A stretch of DNA of 64,000 nt from Neobacillus thermocopriae (GCF_010975035.1 NZ_JAAIUV010000015.1:1-64000); one strand, 5' to 3'; positions 42,916 through 51,771 are shown, counted from the stretch's first letter. Program-made: numbers and translations. The notes: generated by a model from the sequence alone, not told the origin.

Positions 42916-43122
42916 TTAGCGTTGAAATCCGCCGCCAAGTTGAGATTCAGCCATTTGTACAAGGCGTTTTGTGATTTCTCCACCGACAGATCCATTTGCA
43001 CGAGAAGTAGTGTCAGCGCCAAGAGTTACACCAAATTCTTGAGCAATTTCATATTTCATTTGTTCAAGTGCTTGTTGTACTCCTGGTACTAAAAGTTGGT
43101 TAGAGTTGTTGTTGTTAGGCAT
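42916..43122 (-). CDS. Alpha/beta-type small acid-soluble spore protein
   Basis: 68-aa SASP that coats and protects spore DNA. Both family signatures are present: the germination-protease region [10 protein letters not shown] (about residues 22-31) and [21 protein letters not shown] (about 34-54). The N-terminus is Asn-rich, as in SspA/SspB. ATG at 43122 follows GAGGAG; a GTG at 43134 overlaps that site. CATACTA on the minus strand at 43162-43156 fits a forespore sigma-G -10 box, but no good -35 was found. Confidence 0.95.
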   Translation of the reverse strand: MPNNNNSNQLLVPGVQQALEQMKYEIAQEFGVTLGADTTSRANGSVGGEITKRLVQMAESQLGGGFQR

Positions 43123-43460
43123 AGTAGTTAACACTCCTCTTAATAAGTTTGGGGTTAGTATGGAATTGAACCATATTATAAGCCGCCTTGGCCTAACCCA
43201 TATTATTAATGATTTTTACTAGGAAAACTTGTCCATCTAGCAAATAAAGGAGCTGATTGTTTTGTTAATTAGATGATCTTCAGTTTGATGAAGATTTCCT
43301 TTCAACCATCAATTTTTGTTTTTTTGTTGTTTGTATTCTTTATTATGATTTATTTCTAAAGGCTTATTCGATTGTTGGGTTTGGTAATTTATTCCCAGTA
43401 ATAGAGGCAATCCATTAACACAAACTAAGGATATATTCTAAATATAAAGGGTGATTTGAT
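43123..43460. other. Intergenic region upstream of the SASP and zinc-ribbon genes
   Basis: Contains the SASP promoter area (CATACTA on the minus strand at 43156-43162) and a very hydrophobic 28-codon frame at 43273-43359 without a ribosome site, which I do not call a gene. CATATTATTAA occurs both here and just after the SASP gene. Confidence 0.4.
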
Positions 43461-43703
43461 ATGTCCATTTGCCCGGTTTGCAATGGATTAAGGGAAGTAT
43501 ATGTATTATGTACAAACTGTGGAGAACCTATGTTGGAAAGCGGTAGGCTTCAAGATTATTACGATGATTATAGCCCATATATGGATATTGATTTAATGAA
43601 AATGGAGGATGGATTTACGGACACCTTTACTGGCCATAAATGTCCACATTTGTATCGCTGTCCGAAGTGTGCAAATGAAGAAGTAATGTTTATTAGAGAA
43701 TAA
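43461..43703 (+). CDS. 80-aa double zinc-ribbon protein
   Basis: Four Cys pairs: CPVC near residue 4, CTNC near 17, then after an acidic Tyr/Asp-rich middle CPHLYRC and CPKC near 62-71. The arrangement suggests two zinc knuckles brought together. No family name recognised; similar small proteins occur in Bacillus. AAAGGGTGA lies before the ATG. Convergent with msmX. Confidence 0.7.
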   Translation: MSICPVCNGLREVYVLCTNCGEPMLESGRLQDYYDDYSPYMDIDLMKMEDGFTDTFTGHKCPHLYRCPKCANEEVMFIRE

Positions 43704-43730
43704 AACCCCGTTCCAAAGAACAGGGTTTAA
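43703..43730. terminator. Bidirectional terminator
   Basis: AAACCC-GTTC / GAAC-GGGTTT stem between the convergent zinc-ribbon gene and msmX. Confidence 0.7.
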
Positions 43731-43738
43731 ATCGAATT

Positions 43739-44851
43739 TTACATCTCACTAGATGGACGTACGCGTACTTCTGTATCTGCATCGAAGAAATGAGCTTTGT
43801 TTAAATCAAAAGCTAGTTCTAATGTTTCGCCAGGTTTTACATCCGAACGTGAATCAAGTCGGGCAACAAACTCTTGGCCATCGATGCTTGAATAAATCAT
43901 TAATTCAGCTCCTGTTAATTCTGCAACATCTACTTGAGCATTAATTTTTGTACCGGATGAGGCTTCAATAAAAACTGGTTCATCGTGTATATCTTCTGGG
44001 CGGATTCCAAGGATCATGGATTTGCCAACATAACCTTGCTCGCGAAGATATTTCATTTTTCCTTCAGGAACTGTAATTGAATGATTGCCTATGATAAATT
44101 TGCCATCTTCTAATTTTCCATTTAAAAAGTTCATAGCTGGTGATCCGATAAAACCTCCAACAAAAACGTTTTCCGGTTTTTCATATACCTCTTTTGGTGC
44201 CCCTACTTGTTGAATGACGCCGTCTTTCATGACAACTAATCGAGTGGCCATAGTCATCGCTTCAGTCTGGTCATGGGTTACATAGATTGTCGTTGTATTT
44301 AAGCGGCGGTGAAGCTTGGCAATTTCAGCACGCATTTGAACACGAAGCTTGGCATCAAGGTTTGATAATGGCTCGTCCATTAAGAAGACTTTTGCATCAC
44401 GGACAATGGCGCGTCCAAGTGCTACACGCTGGCGCTGACCGCCGGAGAGAGCTTTTGGCTTACGGTTTAAGTAAGGTTCAAGACCAAGAATTTTTGCAGC
44501 TTCTTTTACACGACGATCAATTTCATCCTTAGGGAATTTCCTTAATTTTAATCCGAATGCCATGTTATCATATACGGTCATATGAGGATAAAGCGCATAG
44601 TTTTGGAATACCATTGCAATGTCCCGATCTTTTGGCGCCACATCATTCACTCTTTTGCCGTCAATATAAAAATCACCTTTTGAGATTTCTTCTAATCCTG
44701 CAATCATTCTTAAAGTGGTAGATTTACCGCAACCTGAAGGGCCGACAAACACGATGAATTCCTTATCTTGAATGTGTAGGTTAAAATCTTTAACAGCTGT
44801 TACTTTGTTATCATAAATTTTATAAATATGATCTAATTTTAATTCAGCCAT
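43739..44851 (-). CDS. msmX: Multi-sugar ABC transporter ATPase
   Basis: 370-aa CUT1-type ATP-binding protein. Walker A GPSGCGKST (residues 37-45), Q-loop MVFQNYALYPHMTV near 80, signature LSGGQRQRVALGRA near 134, Walker B KVFLMDEPLSNLDA near 153, and C-terminal OB-fold regulatory domain. In B. subtilis MsmX powers several sugar importers that lack their own ATPase, and it lies next to yxkF as here. It is the best candidate to energise the permeases at 57-59 kb. GGGAGG precedes the ATG. Confidence 0.92.
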   Translation of the reverse strand: MAELKLDHIYKIYDNKVTAVKDFNLHIQDKEFIVFVGPSGCGKSTTLRMIAGLEEISKGDFYIDGKRVNDVAPKDRDIAMVFQNYALYPHMTVYDNMAFGLKLRKFPKDEIDRRVKEAAKILGLEPYLNRKPKALSGGQRQRVALGRAIVRDAKVFLMDEPLSNLDAKLRVQMRAEIAKLHRRLNTTTIYVTHDQTEAMTMATRLVVMKDGVIQQVGAPKEVYEKPENVFVGGFIGSPAMNFLNGKLEDGKFIIGNHSITVPEGKMKYLREQGYVGKSMILGIRPEDIHDEPVFIEASSGTKINAQVDVAELTGAELMIYSSIDGQEFVARLDSRSDVKPGETLELAFDLNKAHFFDADTEVRVRPSSEM

Positions 44852-44931
44852 TTTGAAAGCCTCCCTAATTTTTGTTATTTTCAGTTTACAGGCATTGGCT
44901 GAAAATCTATATGGACACTCTGCACAAAAAA

Positions 44932-44945
44932 TGAAAGCGCTTTTT
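44932..44945. promoter_or_regulatory. Possible cre site upstream of msmX
   Basis: TGAAAGCGCTTTTT fits the CcpA site at all but one conserved position, between yxkF and msmX about 80-90 bases before the msmX start. Confidence 0.4.
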
Positions 44946-44956
44946 TGTTCAATGTG

Positions 44957-45865
44957 TTATTTTTGTTGTTTTATATACATTTGGCAGGCAAAAAATACGG
45001 TAAAAGCTCCGTAAAAATCCTTTAATCCGATTCCTGTTCGCTCAACAAATTTATCAATTCGGTATTGCAATGTATTACGATGGATATATAGTTTTTTTGC
45101 AGTTAAACTAGAGTTTAAATTATTTTCTAAAAAAATAAGTATCGTTGAAAATAAATCCGGATCTTGTTCAAATAGGTCAAACATTTTTTTTAGTTCAGGT
45201 GTCATCAAATCTGAAGATGAATGGTAAGCTAAGTATGCTGGAAAAACCCGTTCAAATGTATAAAGATTTGAGAAACCCAATATGGCTAAGGCAAATGTAA
45301 AATAGTTTCTCTCTTGTTGATAATTATCACGAAGCTGTTCTGACATGGAATAAAGCTTTCCTAGAAAAAAGGAAATTTTTACAAAAAAATCACTTTCGAG
45401 AGTCTCTGAAGCTGTCACTAATTCATCTTCAGAGAGTGAAATTTGTTTTTTTTCTTCAATAATGATTCCTTTATTGCGATTTTCCCAAACAATAATGACT
45501 TCATCAGAAAAAAAACCTTTGAATGCTGATTCCAGTTCTATTTGGTCCGGTTCATTTCCGTAAATCTGAAATTGAATAAAACGATATGAAGTATTGTTAT
45601 TATTTGTAGGGCTCGGTCCGTTTAAAAATAAGTATTCCTGCCACTGTCCTGCTACAGTAGAGTAAGAGGAGGTTTGAAATTCCTTTAATTCGTATAGTGT
45701 TTTAAGCAGTGTGAATTCCTTATCTGAAATAGAAGATTTCGGAATACCGACCCAGTCATTTTCATTCTTATCATAAAAGATATAAAACTGTTCAGAAGGT
45801 TTTACTGGCGGTTCAGAAAACAAAACCGCGTCTTCATATATTGTTAATAGCTTTCTTAACATCAT
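44957..45865 (-). CDS. yxkF: PucR/CdaR-type regulator YxkF
   Basis: 302-aa regulator whose C-terminus is the PucR helix-turn-helix (LNSSLTAKKLYIHRNTLQYRIDKFVERTGI near residues 250-280). The N-terminal sensor region is unassigned. It lies directly upstream of msmX on the same strand, as in B. subtilis, and probably affects msmX expression. Confidence 0.82.
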   Translation of the reverse strand: MMLRKLLTIYEDAVLFSEPPVKPSEQFYIFYDKNENDWVGIPKSSISDKEFTLLKTLYELKEFQTSSYSTVAGQWQEYLFLNGPSPTNNNNTSYRFIQFQIYGNEPDQIELESAFKGFFSDEVIIVWENRNKGIIIEEKKQISLSEDELVTASETLESDFFVKISFFLGKLYSMSEQLRDNYQQERNYFTFALAILGFSNLYTFERVFPAYLAYHSSSDLMTPELKKMFDLFEQDPDLFSTILIFLENNLNSSLTAKKLYIHRNTLQYRIDKFVERTGIGLKDFYGAFTVFFACQMYIKQQK

Positions 45866-45903
45866 TCATTTCCCCATTTTTTATCTTAGATCTATTATAA
45901 CAT

Positions 45904-46122
45904 TAGAAAAGCGCAAGCACCCTGCTTAGCTTCGTATGGCCTCCTCCCAAAAGCTATCGCTTTCGGTCGTGCGATGATGATGCTACCGAATCCTTCCTTG
46001 TGGTGGTCTCCAACCGAGATAAAGGAAACATGAATAGCCGAAAGGCGAATCGATGTCAACTTATCGTAGGGAAGAGACCGAAGGAGTATCGCAGCAAGAG
46101 TGTTGGAGCTAGATAATTCTTG
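45904..46122 (-). repeat. Dispersed palindromic repeat, copy 5 (long form, inverted)
   Basis: Reads in the opposite direction to the other copies. On the minus strand: ATCTAGCTCCAACACTCTTG, CTTCGGTCTCTTCCCTACGA, TAAGTTGACATCGATTCGCC, TATCTCGGTTGGAGACCACC, ATCATCGCACGACCGAAAGC, AGCTTTTGGGAGGAGGCCAT, GCTAAGCAGGGTGCTTGCGC. Almost collinear with copy 3 over its full length. Confidence 0.78.
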
Positions 46123-46147
46123 AAATGGAACAAATAAATTTTTAATT

Positions 46148-46183
46148 ATTAAAAAAGCTGAGCCCGATTTATTGGCTCAGCCT
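46148..46183 (-). terminator. Terminator of the yhe cluster
   Basis: GCTGAGCC / GGCTCAGC stem followed on the minus strand by T6. It is the first strong terminator downstream of the ATP-grasp genes, yheE and the 63-aa gene. Confidence 0.85.
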
Positions 46184-46199
46184 GTAATGTAGTATAGAA

Positions 46200-46391
46200 T
46201 TATTTCGCTTCATAGGGCGGCTCTTCATTTTCTAATACATGGGATTCTTCAATATTTGTTCCATTCTGACGTATGTGAACAGTTCCGCCGGACAATCCTT
46301 CATTTATCATTCTATCTATATCCAAGTAGGCTTTGTCTCTGCCTTCATATTTTGTATCTTCCTTAATAAGCTCTTTATTTTTTTCTTGCAC
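46200..46391 (-). CDS. 63-aa acidic small protein at the end of the yhe cluster
   Basis: Hydrophilic protein with KEDTKYEGRDKAYLDIDRMI, a Gly-rich turn NEGLSGGTVHIR and an acidic tail ending HVLENEEPPYEAK. No signal peptide. GTG at 46391 is chosen: GGGAAAGGG lies 9 bases upstream, while ATG at 46400 is too close and a longer ATG start at 46448 has no site. No family recognised. It is the last gene before the terminator in the same direction as the ATP-grasp genes. Confidence 0.55.
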   Translation of the reverse strand: MQEKNKELIKEDTKYEGRDKAYLDIDRMINEGLSGGTVHIRQNGTNIEESHVLENEEPPYEAK

Positions 46392-46461
46392 GATTACCAT
46401 CCCTTTCCCAAATCTTATTATATTTTGTGAGAATGGAGGCATTTTCATACAAGATCCACCA

Positions 46462-46671
46462 TTATTCATAAACATGGTACAGCATAAGTTCATGAATTTG
46501 ACTTGTCAGAAATTCGATTTCTTCTTGTTCCGGGGTATTTGTCGTCCATTCAATTTTTCCAGTTTGATGATAAATTCCGGTGTATCGTTCCTTCTTATAA
46601 TAGAAGGAAAAATTCCATCCAGGAATGTTCTTATTCTCAAATAACGGCTTTAACTGAAAATGCATGATCAT
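46462..46671 (-). CDS. yheE: YheE-like small protein (DUF5342)
   Basis: 69-aa protein with an aromatic core 'PGWNFSFYYKKERYTGIYHQTGKIEW' and helical C-terminus (EEIEFLTSQIHELMLYHVYE). It matches YheE of B. subtilis in size, sequence pattern and position downstream of yheC/yheD. Function unknown. ATG at 46671 lies 9 bases after GGGGGG. Confidence 0.82.
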   Translation of the reverse strand: MIMHFQLKPLFENKNIPGWNFSFYYKKERYTGIYHQTGKIEWTTNTPEQEEIEFLTSQIHELMLYHVYE

Positions 46672-46758
46672 GTCCCAATTCCCCCCTGTGTACAAGTTTG
46701 TAACATCTTTACTTCAAGCTTACCTGTTTACACAGTGGAAGGAAAGAAAAAAATGTAA

Positions 46759-47802
46759 TTAGGTAAAATTTGTTATCTGATAAAATAAACGGCATAGTCG
46801 TTCAATTTTTTCTTCTTCTATTTCCGGTTCATTAAAACTCATTGGTTTTGAATTGACTTCAAATATATAATACCGGCCGTCCTTGCTAATTCCCGCATCA
46901 ATGGAAAATTCACCAAAAAAACCGAACTCTTTTGACAATGTATTTCCGATTGGGGAAATGATCGATTGAATAAATTGATCATGTTCCTCCGTTTGCAATA
47001 ATGGATAAGGCACGATCCTGCCACCTGAAATGGTATGGGTAGTAATATCTTGTCTTTGGGATTGGCGGATGCCAACACCAGTTAAGGAGTAGTCCAATGG
47101 ATCAGCATGAACGAGGATTCGAAAATCAAAACGTTTACCTTCATATTCGGCAGAGTGGATATCCATTTGAGCCAAGTAATTTTTGGCTATTAAAGTTTCC
47201 CCCCACACATCCCAAAAATGTTGGTACGATAAGTAAGTTTTTTGTGTTGAGCGTCCTTCTAATAGCAATTGATTCGTAGTGGATGTATTTAAACGGTAAA
47301 TTCCAGCTCCTTTGGATGATTGAGCAGGTTTAAGATAAATGTTTTTATGTTTATTAAGGAAGGAAAAAAATTCTGTTTTTTCATGTATAGGAATAGTATC
47401 AGGTATATATTTTTTTATTTTTGGATGATTACCCATAAGTTGATAAAATTTGTACTTATCAATAAAACCTGGATTAAAATACGGGATTTTTCGATCCTTT
47501 AAAGAGGTAAAAAATTTTTGGCATAGTTCGGATTGCTCAGTTGTTCGAAACGGAATTCGGTTATATATGACATCCGGATAAGGAAATGAGGCTTTATTCC
47601 ACTTATTATGTTCAGGGGAATAAATGAAACCCTCAATCCAATCATGATGAACCCCTTCCAAAGTAAAGATAAAGCTTATTCCATGAAGTGAAATAAGCTT
47701 TTTTTGAATCTTTTTAAATAGCGGAATATTTCCCGCTAATGATCCATCTTTATTTTGCGCTGATAAAATTCCGATAAGCGGTCGTGATTGTATGTTATTC
47801 AT
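46759..47802 (-). CDS. yheC: ATP-grasp spore-coat-associated protein, YheC type (fourth of cluster)
   Basis: 347-aa ATP-grasp enzyme of the YheC/YheD family. ATP-binding LKPAQSSKGAGIYRL near residues 151-165, DFRILVHAD near 227, and metal-binding FEVNSKPMSFNEPE near 315-328. Its start overlaps the preceding gene by ATGA (47799-47802), so translation is coupled. ATP-grasp enzymes join a carboxylate to an amine or thiol through an acyl-phosphate; the substrate of this family is not established here. Begins 'PLIGILSAQNKDGSLAGN', the short-type N-terminus without the extra 100-residue domain. Confidence 0.85.
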   Translation of the reverse strand: MNNIQSRPLIGILSAQNKDGSLAGNIPLFKKIQKKLISLHGISFIFTLEGVHHDWIEGFIYSPEHNKWNKASFPYPDVIYNRIPFRTTEQSELCQKFFTSLKDRKIPYFNPGFIDKYKFYQLMGNHPKIKKYIPDTIPIHEKTEFFSFLNKHKNIYLKPAQSSKGAGIYRLNTSTTNQLLLEGRSTQKTYLSYQHFWDVWGETLIAKNYLAQMDIHSAEYEGKRFDFRILVHADPLDYSLTGVGIRQSQRQDITTHTISGGRIVPYPLLQTEEHDQFIQSIISPIGNTLSKEFGFFGEFSIDAGISKDGRYYIFEVNSKPMSFNEPEIEEEKIERLCRLFYQITNFT

Positions 47803-49163
47803 TTGTACAATTCCTCAGGATGAAGTAAGGATTGTTCTGTCAGAAAAACTGCAAAGGCCAGAGATAATTTACGGGTTAATAGATCAAAATCTTTCATTTT
47901 CGGATGGCTAAAAATCGACCGGCCTGGTTTAGAATTTGCTTCAAATAGCCAAACATCACCATTTCGGTCAATTCCTAAGTCGAAACCGATCTCTCCAATA
48001 ATACCCTCAATATTTTGCTCAAGCACGGTGCTTAAGTCCAATGCAGCTTTTGAAAGCTTTTCAGTGTATAGATTACATTCTTCTTTATTAAATATTTCAT
48101 TAATTGTTTTGACATCTCCACCATTTCTTTTATGGGTTGTTACACTACCTTGCCCAGCAACTTTTGCTGCAATGGCACTTACTTTCCAATTTCCTGTATC
48201 ATCTTTATTTGTATGAACACGAAAATCTATGGGACGTCGGCCTTTACGGATAAGATGTATTCCTTGCTGGACGATCATATTTTCAAGTGACTGGTTATTA
48301 AATACCCATTTAAATAATAATTCTAGACTTGGAAATTTTCTTAGTCGATTTCTTTCTTCTGAATCTTGATACCGGCAGTAATATTTACCTGTTTCACGAT
48401 CATAGATGATTTGATGAATTCCTAATCCAAGGCTGCCATTTCTCGGTTTGACAAACACGTGACCATATTTGGAAAGCATGGTTTCAATAATAGAGAAGGA
48501 TGTAAATGGATGAGTTTCAGGGAGATATCTTTCAACCGAGCTATCTTGTTCTAGTCTTTCATAAATATCTAGTTTGTTAAAGAAGCCAGGGTTATACCAA
48601 GGGATAAGATATTCTTTTTGAAGCCGTTCTTTTACCTTCATTAATTTTGGAATTCTTTCACTTTTTCGGTTAGGAAGTCGATCGTAAATCACATTTGGAA
48701 AGGGGACTTCAAGTTGCTGCCATCGATTGTTTTCATAAAAGTACCCTTCAATAGTTCCTTGTTTCCAATCAATATGTTGTTCCCCGAACACAAAAGATAG
48801 GGCACCAACCGTTTTATTTACAGATAAGAGTTTAGAAAAAAACTGTGTTCTTTCACCGATCGGTTGTTCATCAATATCGGTAAAACCTGCTGTAAAGATA
48901 CCAACCAGTGGACCAATGAAAAGTGTATTTCCATTAATAAAAAGATGATAAGGCTGCTTGAAATCCGGAATTTGCAGTGCATGTTGAATGTGCCTATTGA
49001 TGACAATGCAATTGTCACTGTCTGGGTGAGGAAGAAATTCTGCTTCCACTGATTTAGAACCAAAGGCAATTCTTGTTAGCTCTTTATCTTGAAAAATAGA
49101 TGGTGGACAAAAAACGATCATTTGATCATTTTGTACGAACTCAATGAGATAATGTTTTCGCAT
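47799..49163 (-). CDS. yheD: ATP-grasp spore-coat-associated protein, YheD type (third of cluster)
   Basis: 454-aa long-type member: an additional N-terminal beta-rich domain of about 100 residues, then the FIGPLVGIFTAGF entry to the core, HVFVKPRNGSLGLGIHQI (about residues 234-252), DFRVHTNKDDTG near 315 and LFEANSKPGRS near 424. AAGGAAGG lies before the ATG. It overlaps its upstream neighbour by 23 bases and its downstream neighbour by 4, so the cluster is one tightly coupled operon. Confidence 0.87.
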   Translation of the reverse strand: MRKHYLIEFVQNDQMIVFCPPSIFQDKELTRIAFGSKSVEAEFLPHPDSDNCIVINRHIQHALQIPDFKQPYHLFINGNTLFIGPLVGIFTAGFTDIDEQPIGERTQFFSKLLSVNKTVGALSFVFGEQHIDWKQGTIEGYFYENNRWQQLEVPFPNVIYDRLPNRKSERIPKLMKVKERLQKEYLIPWYNPGFFNKLDIYERLEQDSSVERYLPETHPFTSFSIIETMLSKYGHVFVKPRNGSLGLGIHQIIYDRETGKYYCRYQDSEERNRLRKFPSLELLFKWVFNNQSLENMIVQQGIHLIRKGRRPIDFRVHTNKDDTGNWKVSAIAAKVAGQGSVTTHKRNGGDVKTINEIFNKEECNLYTEKLSKAALDLSTVLEQNIEGIIGEIGFDLGIDRNGDVWLFEANSKPGRSIFSHPKMKDFDLLTRKLSLAFAVFLTEQSLLHPEELYK

Positions 49164-50244
49164 AAAAGTCCTTCCTTTCTTGATGATCTGTTTCGGAAAG
49201 GTGTTTTGCGTAAAGAAGTGGAGCTTTGAAAAGTTGCTCCTTTAGTTCTGGAAAAGTATACAAAAGTACTTTTCTTCCAGGTTTGGAATTGATATCGAGA
49301 ATCCAAATAGAACCGTTTTTGGCGATACCAATGTCCACTCCAATTTCAAACAACGGTGGGAACTGATCTTCAAGTAGACGGGGCAGGGCACTTATAATGT
49401 AGTCTAGTTCGGACCGGATATAATCGGCTTTGTTTTTCGGAATAGAAGTGATCCAATTAGAAAATGTTTCAATGGTTCCTCCTGCACTTAAATTGGATAA
49501 AATCCCTCCCGTATTTCCAATTCGTATCCCGCGTCCAAGCTCTTTCCATATTCCATGTTCATTTTTTTGCAATAGAATGCGAATATCGAATGGTTGGTGG
49601 TCCTCATTTGATAATTCCAAATATGGCTGTAGAAGATAGTTGTACTTTTTAATAAGAGGTTGGAGCCATTGAAGTAGTTTACTTTCCGTAGGAAAAATTC
49701 TTGAAATGATCTTTCTTTGTTTTTCTGTTTTTACGTGAAAGGACTTATTAGATTTCTTTACATAATAAATGCCAAATCCTTGTGAACCATTAACTGGTTT
49801 TAAAATAATTTTGTTTCCTTCATCTAATTCCTTCATAACGAGATCTGCTTTTTCGATCAATTGGCTATGTGGGAGGTAAGGAGATAATTCGGTAGTTTTT
49901 AATGATTCATATAAATCCAACTTGTTAGGAAGACCATATCCTAAAAAATGTATATCCTTTCTATTCTTTAGCCAGGATACAATGGGCAGACATTTTTTTG
50001 AATGTTCATCTTCTCCATAGAAGCATCGGTCATAAAGAATGGAAGGAATGGTGAAAGTATCTTTTCTCCAATTCTCGGTTTCAGAATCAAATCTAAGACC
50101 TGATACTTGTAGGGTATGAGGATTAATTTGAGAAGGGACAAAACGAAAGCATTCCACACCACATGAATGTGAATGTTTTGCCATTTCCGTTATATAAGTT
50201 GCTTCGCTATCTAGGTGTAATGACATAATTCCAAGGGCTAACAT
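49141..50244 (-). CDS. yheC: ATP-grasp spore-coat-associated protein, YheC type (second of cluster)
   Basis: 367-aa short-type member (begins MLALGIMSLHLDSEATYIT). Motifs: ILKPVNGSQGFGIYYV near residues 149-164, DIRILLQKNEHG near 223 and ILDINSKPGRKV near 323, where the usual Glu of the metal motif is Asp. AAGGAGG precedes the ATG. Starts 18 bases after the first gene. Confidence 0.86.
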   Translation of the reverse strand: MLALGIMSLHLDSEATYITEMAKHSHSCGVECFRFVPSQINPHTLQVSGLRFDSETENWRKDTFTIPSILYDRCFYGEDEHSKKCLPIVSWLKNRKDIHFLGYGLPNKLDLYESLKTTELSPYLPHSQLIEKADLVMKELDEGNKIILKPVNGSQGFGIYYVKKSNKSFHVKTEKQRKIISRIFPTESKLLQWLQPLIKKYNYLLQPYLELSNEDHQPFDIRILLQKNEHGIWKELGRGIRIGNTGGILSNLSAGGTIETFSNWITSIPKNKADYIRSELDYIISALPRLLEDQFPPLFEIGVDIGIAKNGSIWILDINSKPGRKVLLYTFPELKEQLFKAPLLYAKHLSETDHQERKDFYAKTLSH

Positions 50245-50262
50245 TTAATGAGCCTCCTTATC

Positions 50263-51621
50263 CTAAATGGATTCAAATGCAAGTATCGTACTAAATTGAA
50301 TAATGGCTTTTGCTGATGGCCTAATTTTTCCATCATCATGGAATAATTTAGATGGTTTGGAGTTGACTTCAATTATCCAAGGATTACCTTCTTTGTCTAC
50401 TCCAATATCAATTCCAAGCTCACCGGTAATTCCTGAAGTATTCTTGCTGATTCCCTCAGCCGTTTCAATGGCGAGTTTTTTTATTTTCTTGATAGTTTCC
50501 ATGGATTTTTTTCGAGTCATGGATTCTTGAAACACGACATGTGGCCGCATGGTTATACCACCCCTTGCCATGTTTGATACAAATTCATCCTCTGCTCCTA
50601 CTCTTGCAACAATTGAAGTAATTTTCCACCTATGTTTTAAATCTTTATGGACTAGAACTCTAAAATCTAGTGGACGAGATTGATAGGGAAGAAAATGAAT
50701 CCCTTGCTGGACAATGCAAATACGATTTTGCTGAAGTGATTTAATTTGTTGATATAGTTGATCTAGTGTAAATATTTGTCTAGAATTCGCTGGTGGTGGA
50801 CTAATGGAGGTTTGAATGGAAAATAAGTCATCCCTTTCTTTGGTTAATTTAATAATATTTTTTCCTTGGCTACCGTGAATCGGCTTTATAAAAACAGTTT
50901 CATATTTTTGAGCAAACTCTAATAAATTCTCCTTTGAAAATAGTTTCGTATCAGGGATAGAGTCTAAAAGTTTATTTTCATTCTTTATCTGTTCAAATAC
51001 TTCCCATTTAGAAAGAAACCGGTCATTGAAAATAGGTATGGACAAATTCTCGAGTTCATTGCGGAATTTTTTAAATGACTCTTTTTGTTCCAGTTTTCTA
51101 GAATGGACGCGATTGTAAACAACATCTGGTAATGGCAGGGAGGCTGGATGCCATTTTCCCTCACTAAAGTAATATCCTTTCGAATCAAAGGATTCATAAG
51201 AAAATACATAAAAAAATCCACCGTGATCTTTTACTATATAATGTAGTTCCTCACAGAACCTGTGAATGGACCGAAAAAATGGTTCTTCATTTTCTTTGAC
51301 GTGAAAATCAGTCAAGAGTCCAATTACCGGCCCCAACAGGATCGTATTTTCTGCTGTACAATATTTCGCTTTCAATTTATATCTATTTATTGGAAGTCTA
51401 AAGTGGTGAAACATATTTTCAGGAAGAATGATCTCATTGGAAACCATTTCGATTATTTGTATATTTGCCTTAATGGTAGTCCTTCCTAATTTCATGTAAA
51501 TATTATTGCATTGATTTATTTGTAATTGGTTATACAAATGATGGGACATTTGTATAAGACAATCTTGTTTGTCTGGTGATTTTCTGACCGTCATTATGAG
51601 CGGGATGAATGGAAAAGACAT
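50263..51621 (-). CDS. yheD: ATP-grasp spore-coat-associated protein, YheD type (first of cluster)
   Basis: 452-aa long-type member heading the cluster. N-terminal extra domain (about residues 1-95), VFIKPIHGSQGKNIIKL near 243-259, DFRVLVHKDLKHRW near 324 and IIEVNSKPSKLFHDDG near 424. ATG at 51621 follows GAGGAG; an upstream start at 51627 overlaps that site. A CATAAGATA box resembling mother-cell sporulation promoters lies about 50 bases upstream. Confidence 0.87.
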   Translation of the reverse strand: MSFPFIPLIMTVRKSPDKQDCLIQMSHHLYNQLQINQCNNIYMKLGRTTIKANIQIIEMVSNEIILPENMFHHFRLPINRYKLKAKYCTAENTILLGPVIGLLTDFHVKENEEPFFRSIHRFCEELHYIVKDHGGFFYVFSYESFDSKGYYFSEGKWHPASLPLPDVVYNRVHSRKLEQKESFKKFRNELENLSIPIFNDRFLSKWEVFEQIKNENKLLDSIPDTKLFSKENLLEFAQKYETVFIKPIHGSQGKNIIKLTKERDDLFSIQTSISPPPANSRQIFTLDQLYQQIKSLQQNRICIVQQGIHFLPYQSRPLDFRVLVHKDLKHRWKITSIVARVGAEDEFVSNMARGGITMRPHVVFQESMTRKKSMETIKKIKKLAIETAEGISKNTSGITGELGIDIGVDKEGNPWIIEVNSKPSKLFHDDGKIRPSAKAIIQFSTILAFESI

Positions 51622-51666
51622 AATCACTCCTCATTTATACTTAAATAAATAGGCATTCGTGTATAG

Positions 51667-51675
51667 TATCTTATG
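51667..51675 (-). promoter_or_regulatory. Possible sporulation promoter of the yheD/yheC operon
   Basis: On the minus strand CATAAGATA fits the sigma-K -10 pattern CATAnnnTA, with an AC dinucleotide 17 bases upstream. Weak evidence in AT-rich DNA. Confidence 0.3.
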
Positions 51676-51771
51676 TAATAAAGGAAAAGTTGGTGATTTG
51701 AACATTCTCGCTTTTCTTTGAATAGTTTGTTATAGTTGTAAGGAATTGTACCTTAAAGGAGTGGATTAAAA

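Noticed and set aside
43273-43359. A 28-codon very hydrophobic frame near the SASP gene
   Set aside because: No ribosome site within range and the T-rich composition explains the hydrophobicity.
44857-44868. A direct nag-type operator upstream of msmX
   Set aside because: No TGGTATAGACCA-like word is present; only the cre-like box stands.
46759-51627. Frameshifts as the cause of the alternating long/short ATP-grasp genes
   Set aside because: Each gene has its own ribosome site and complete ATP-grasp motifs; the length difference is an extra N-terminal domain.
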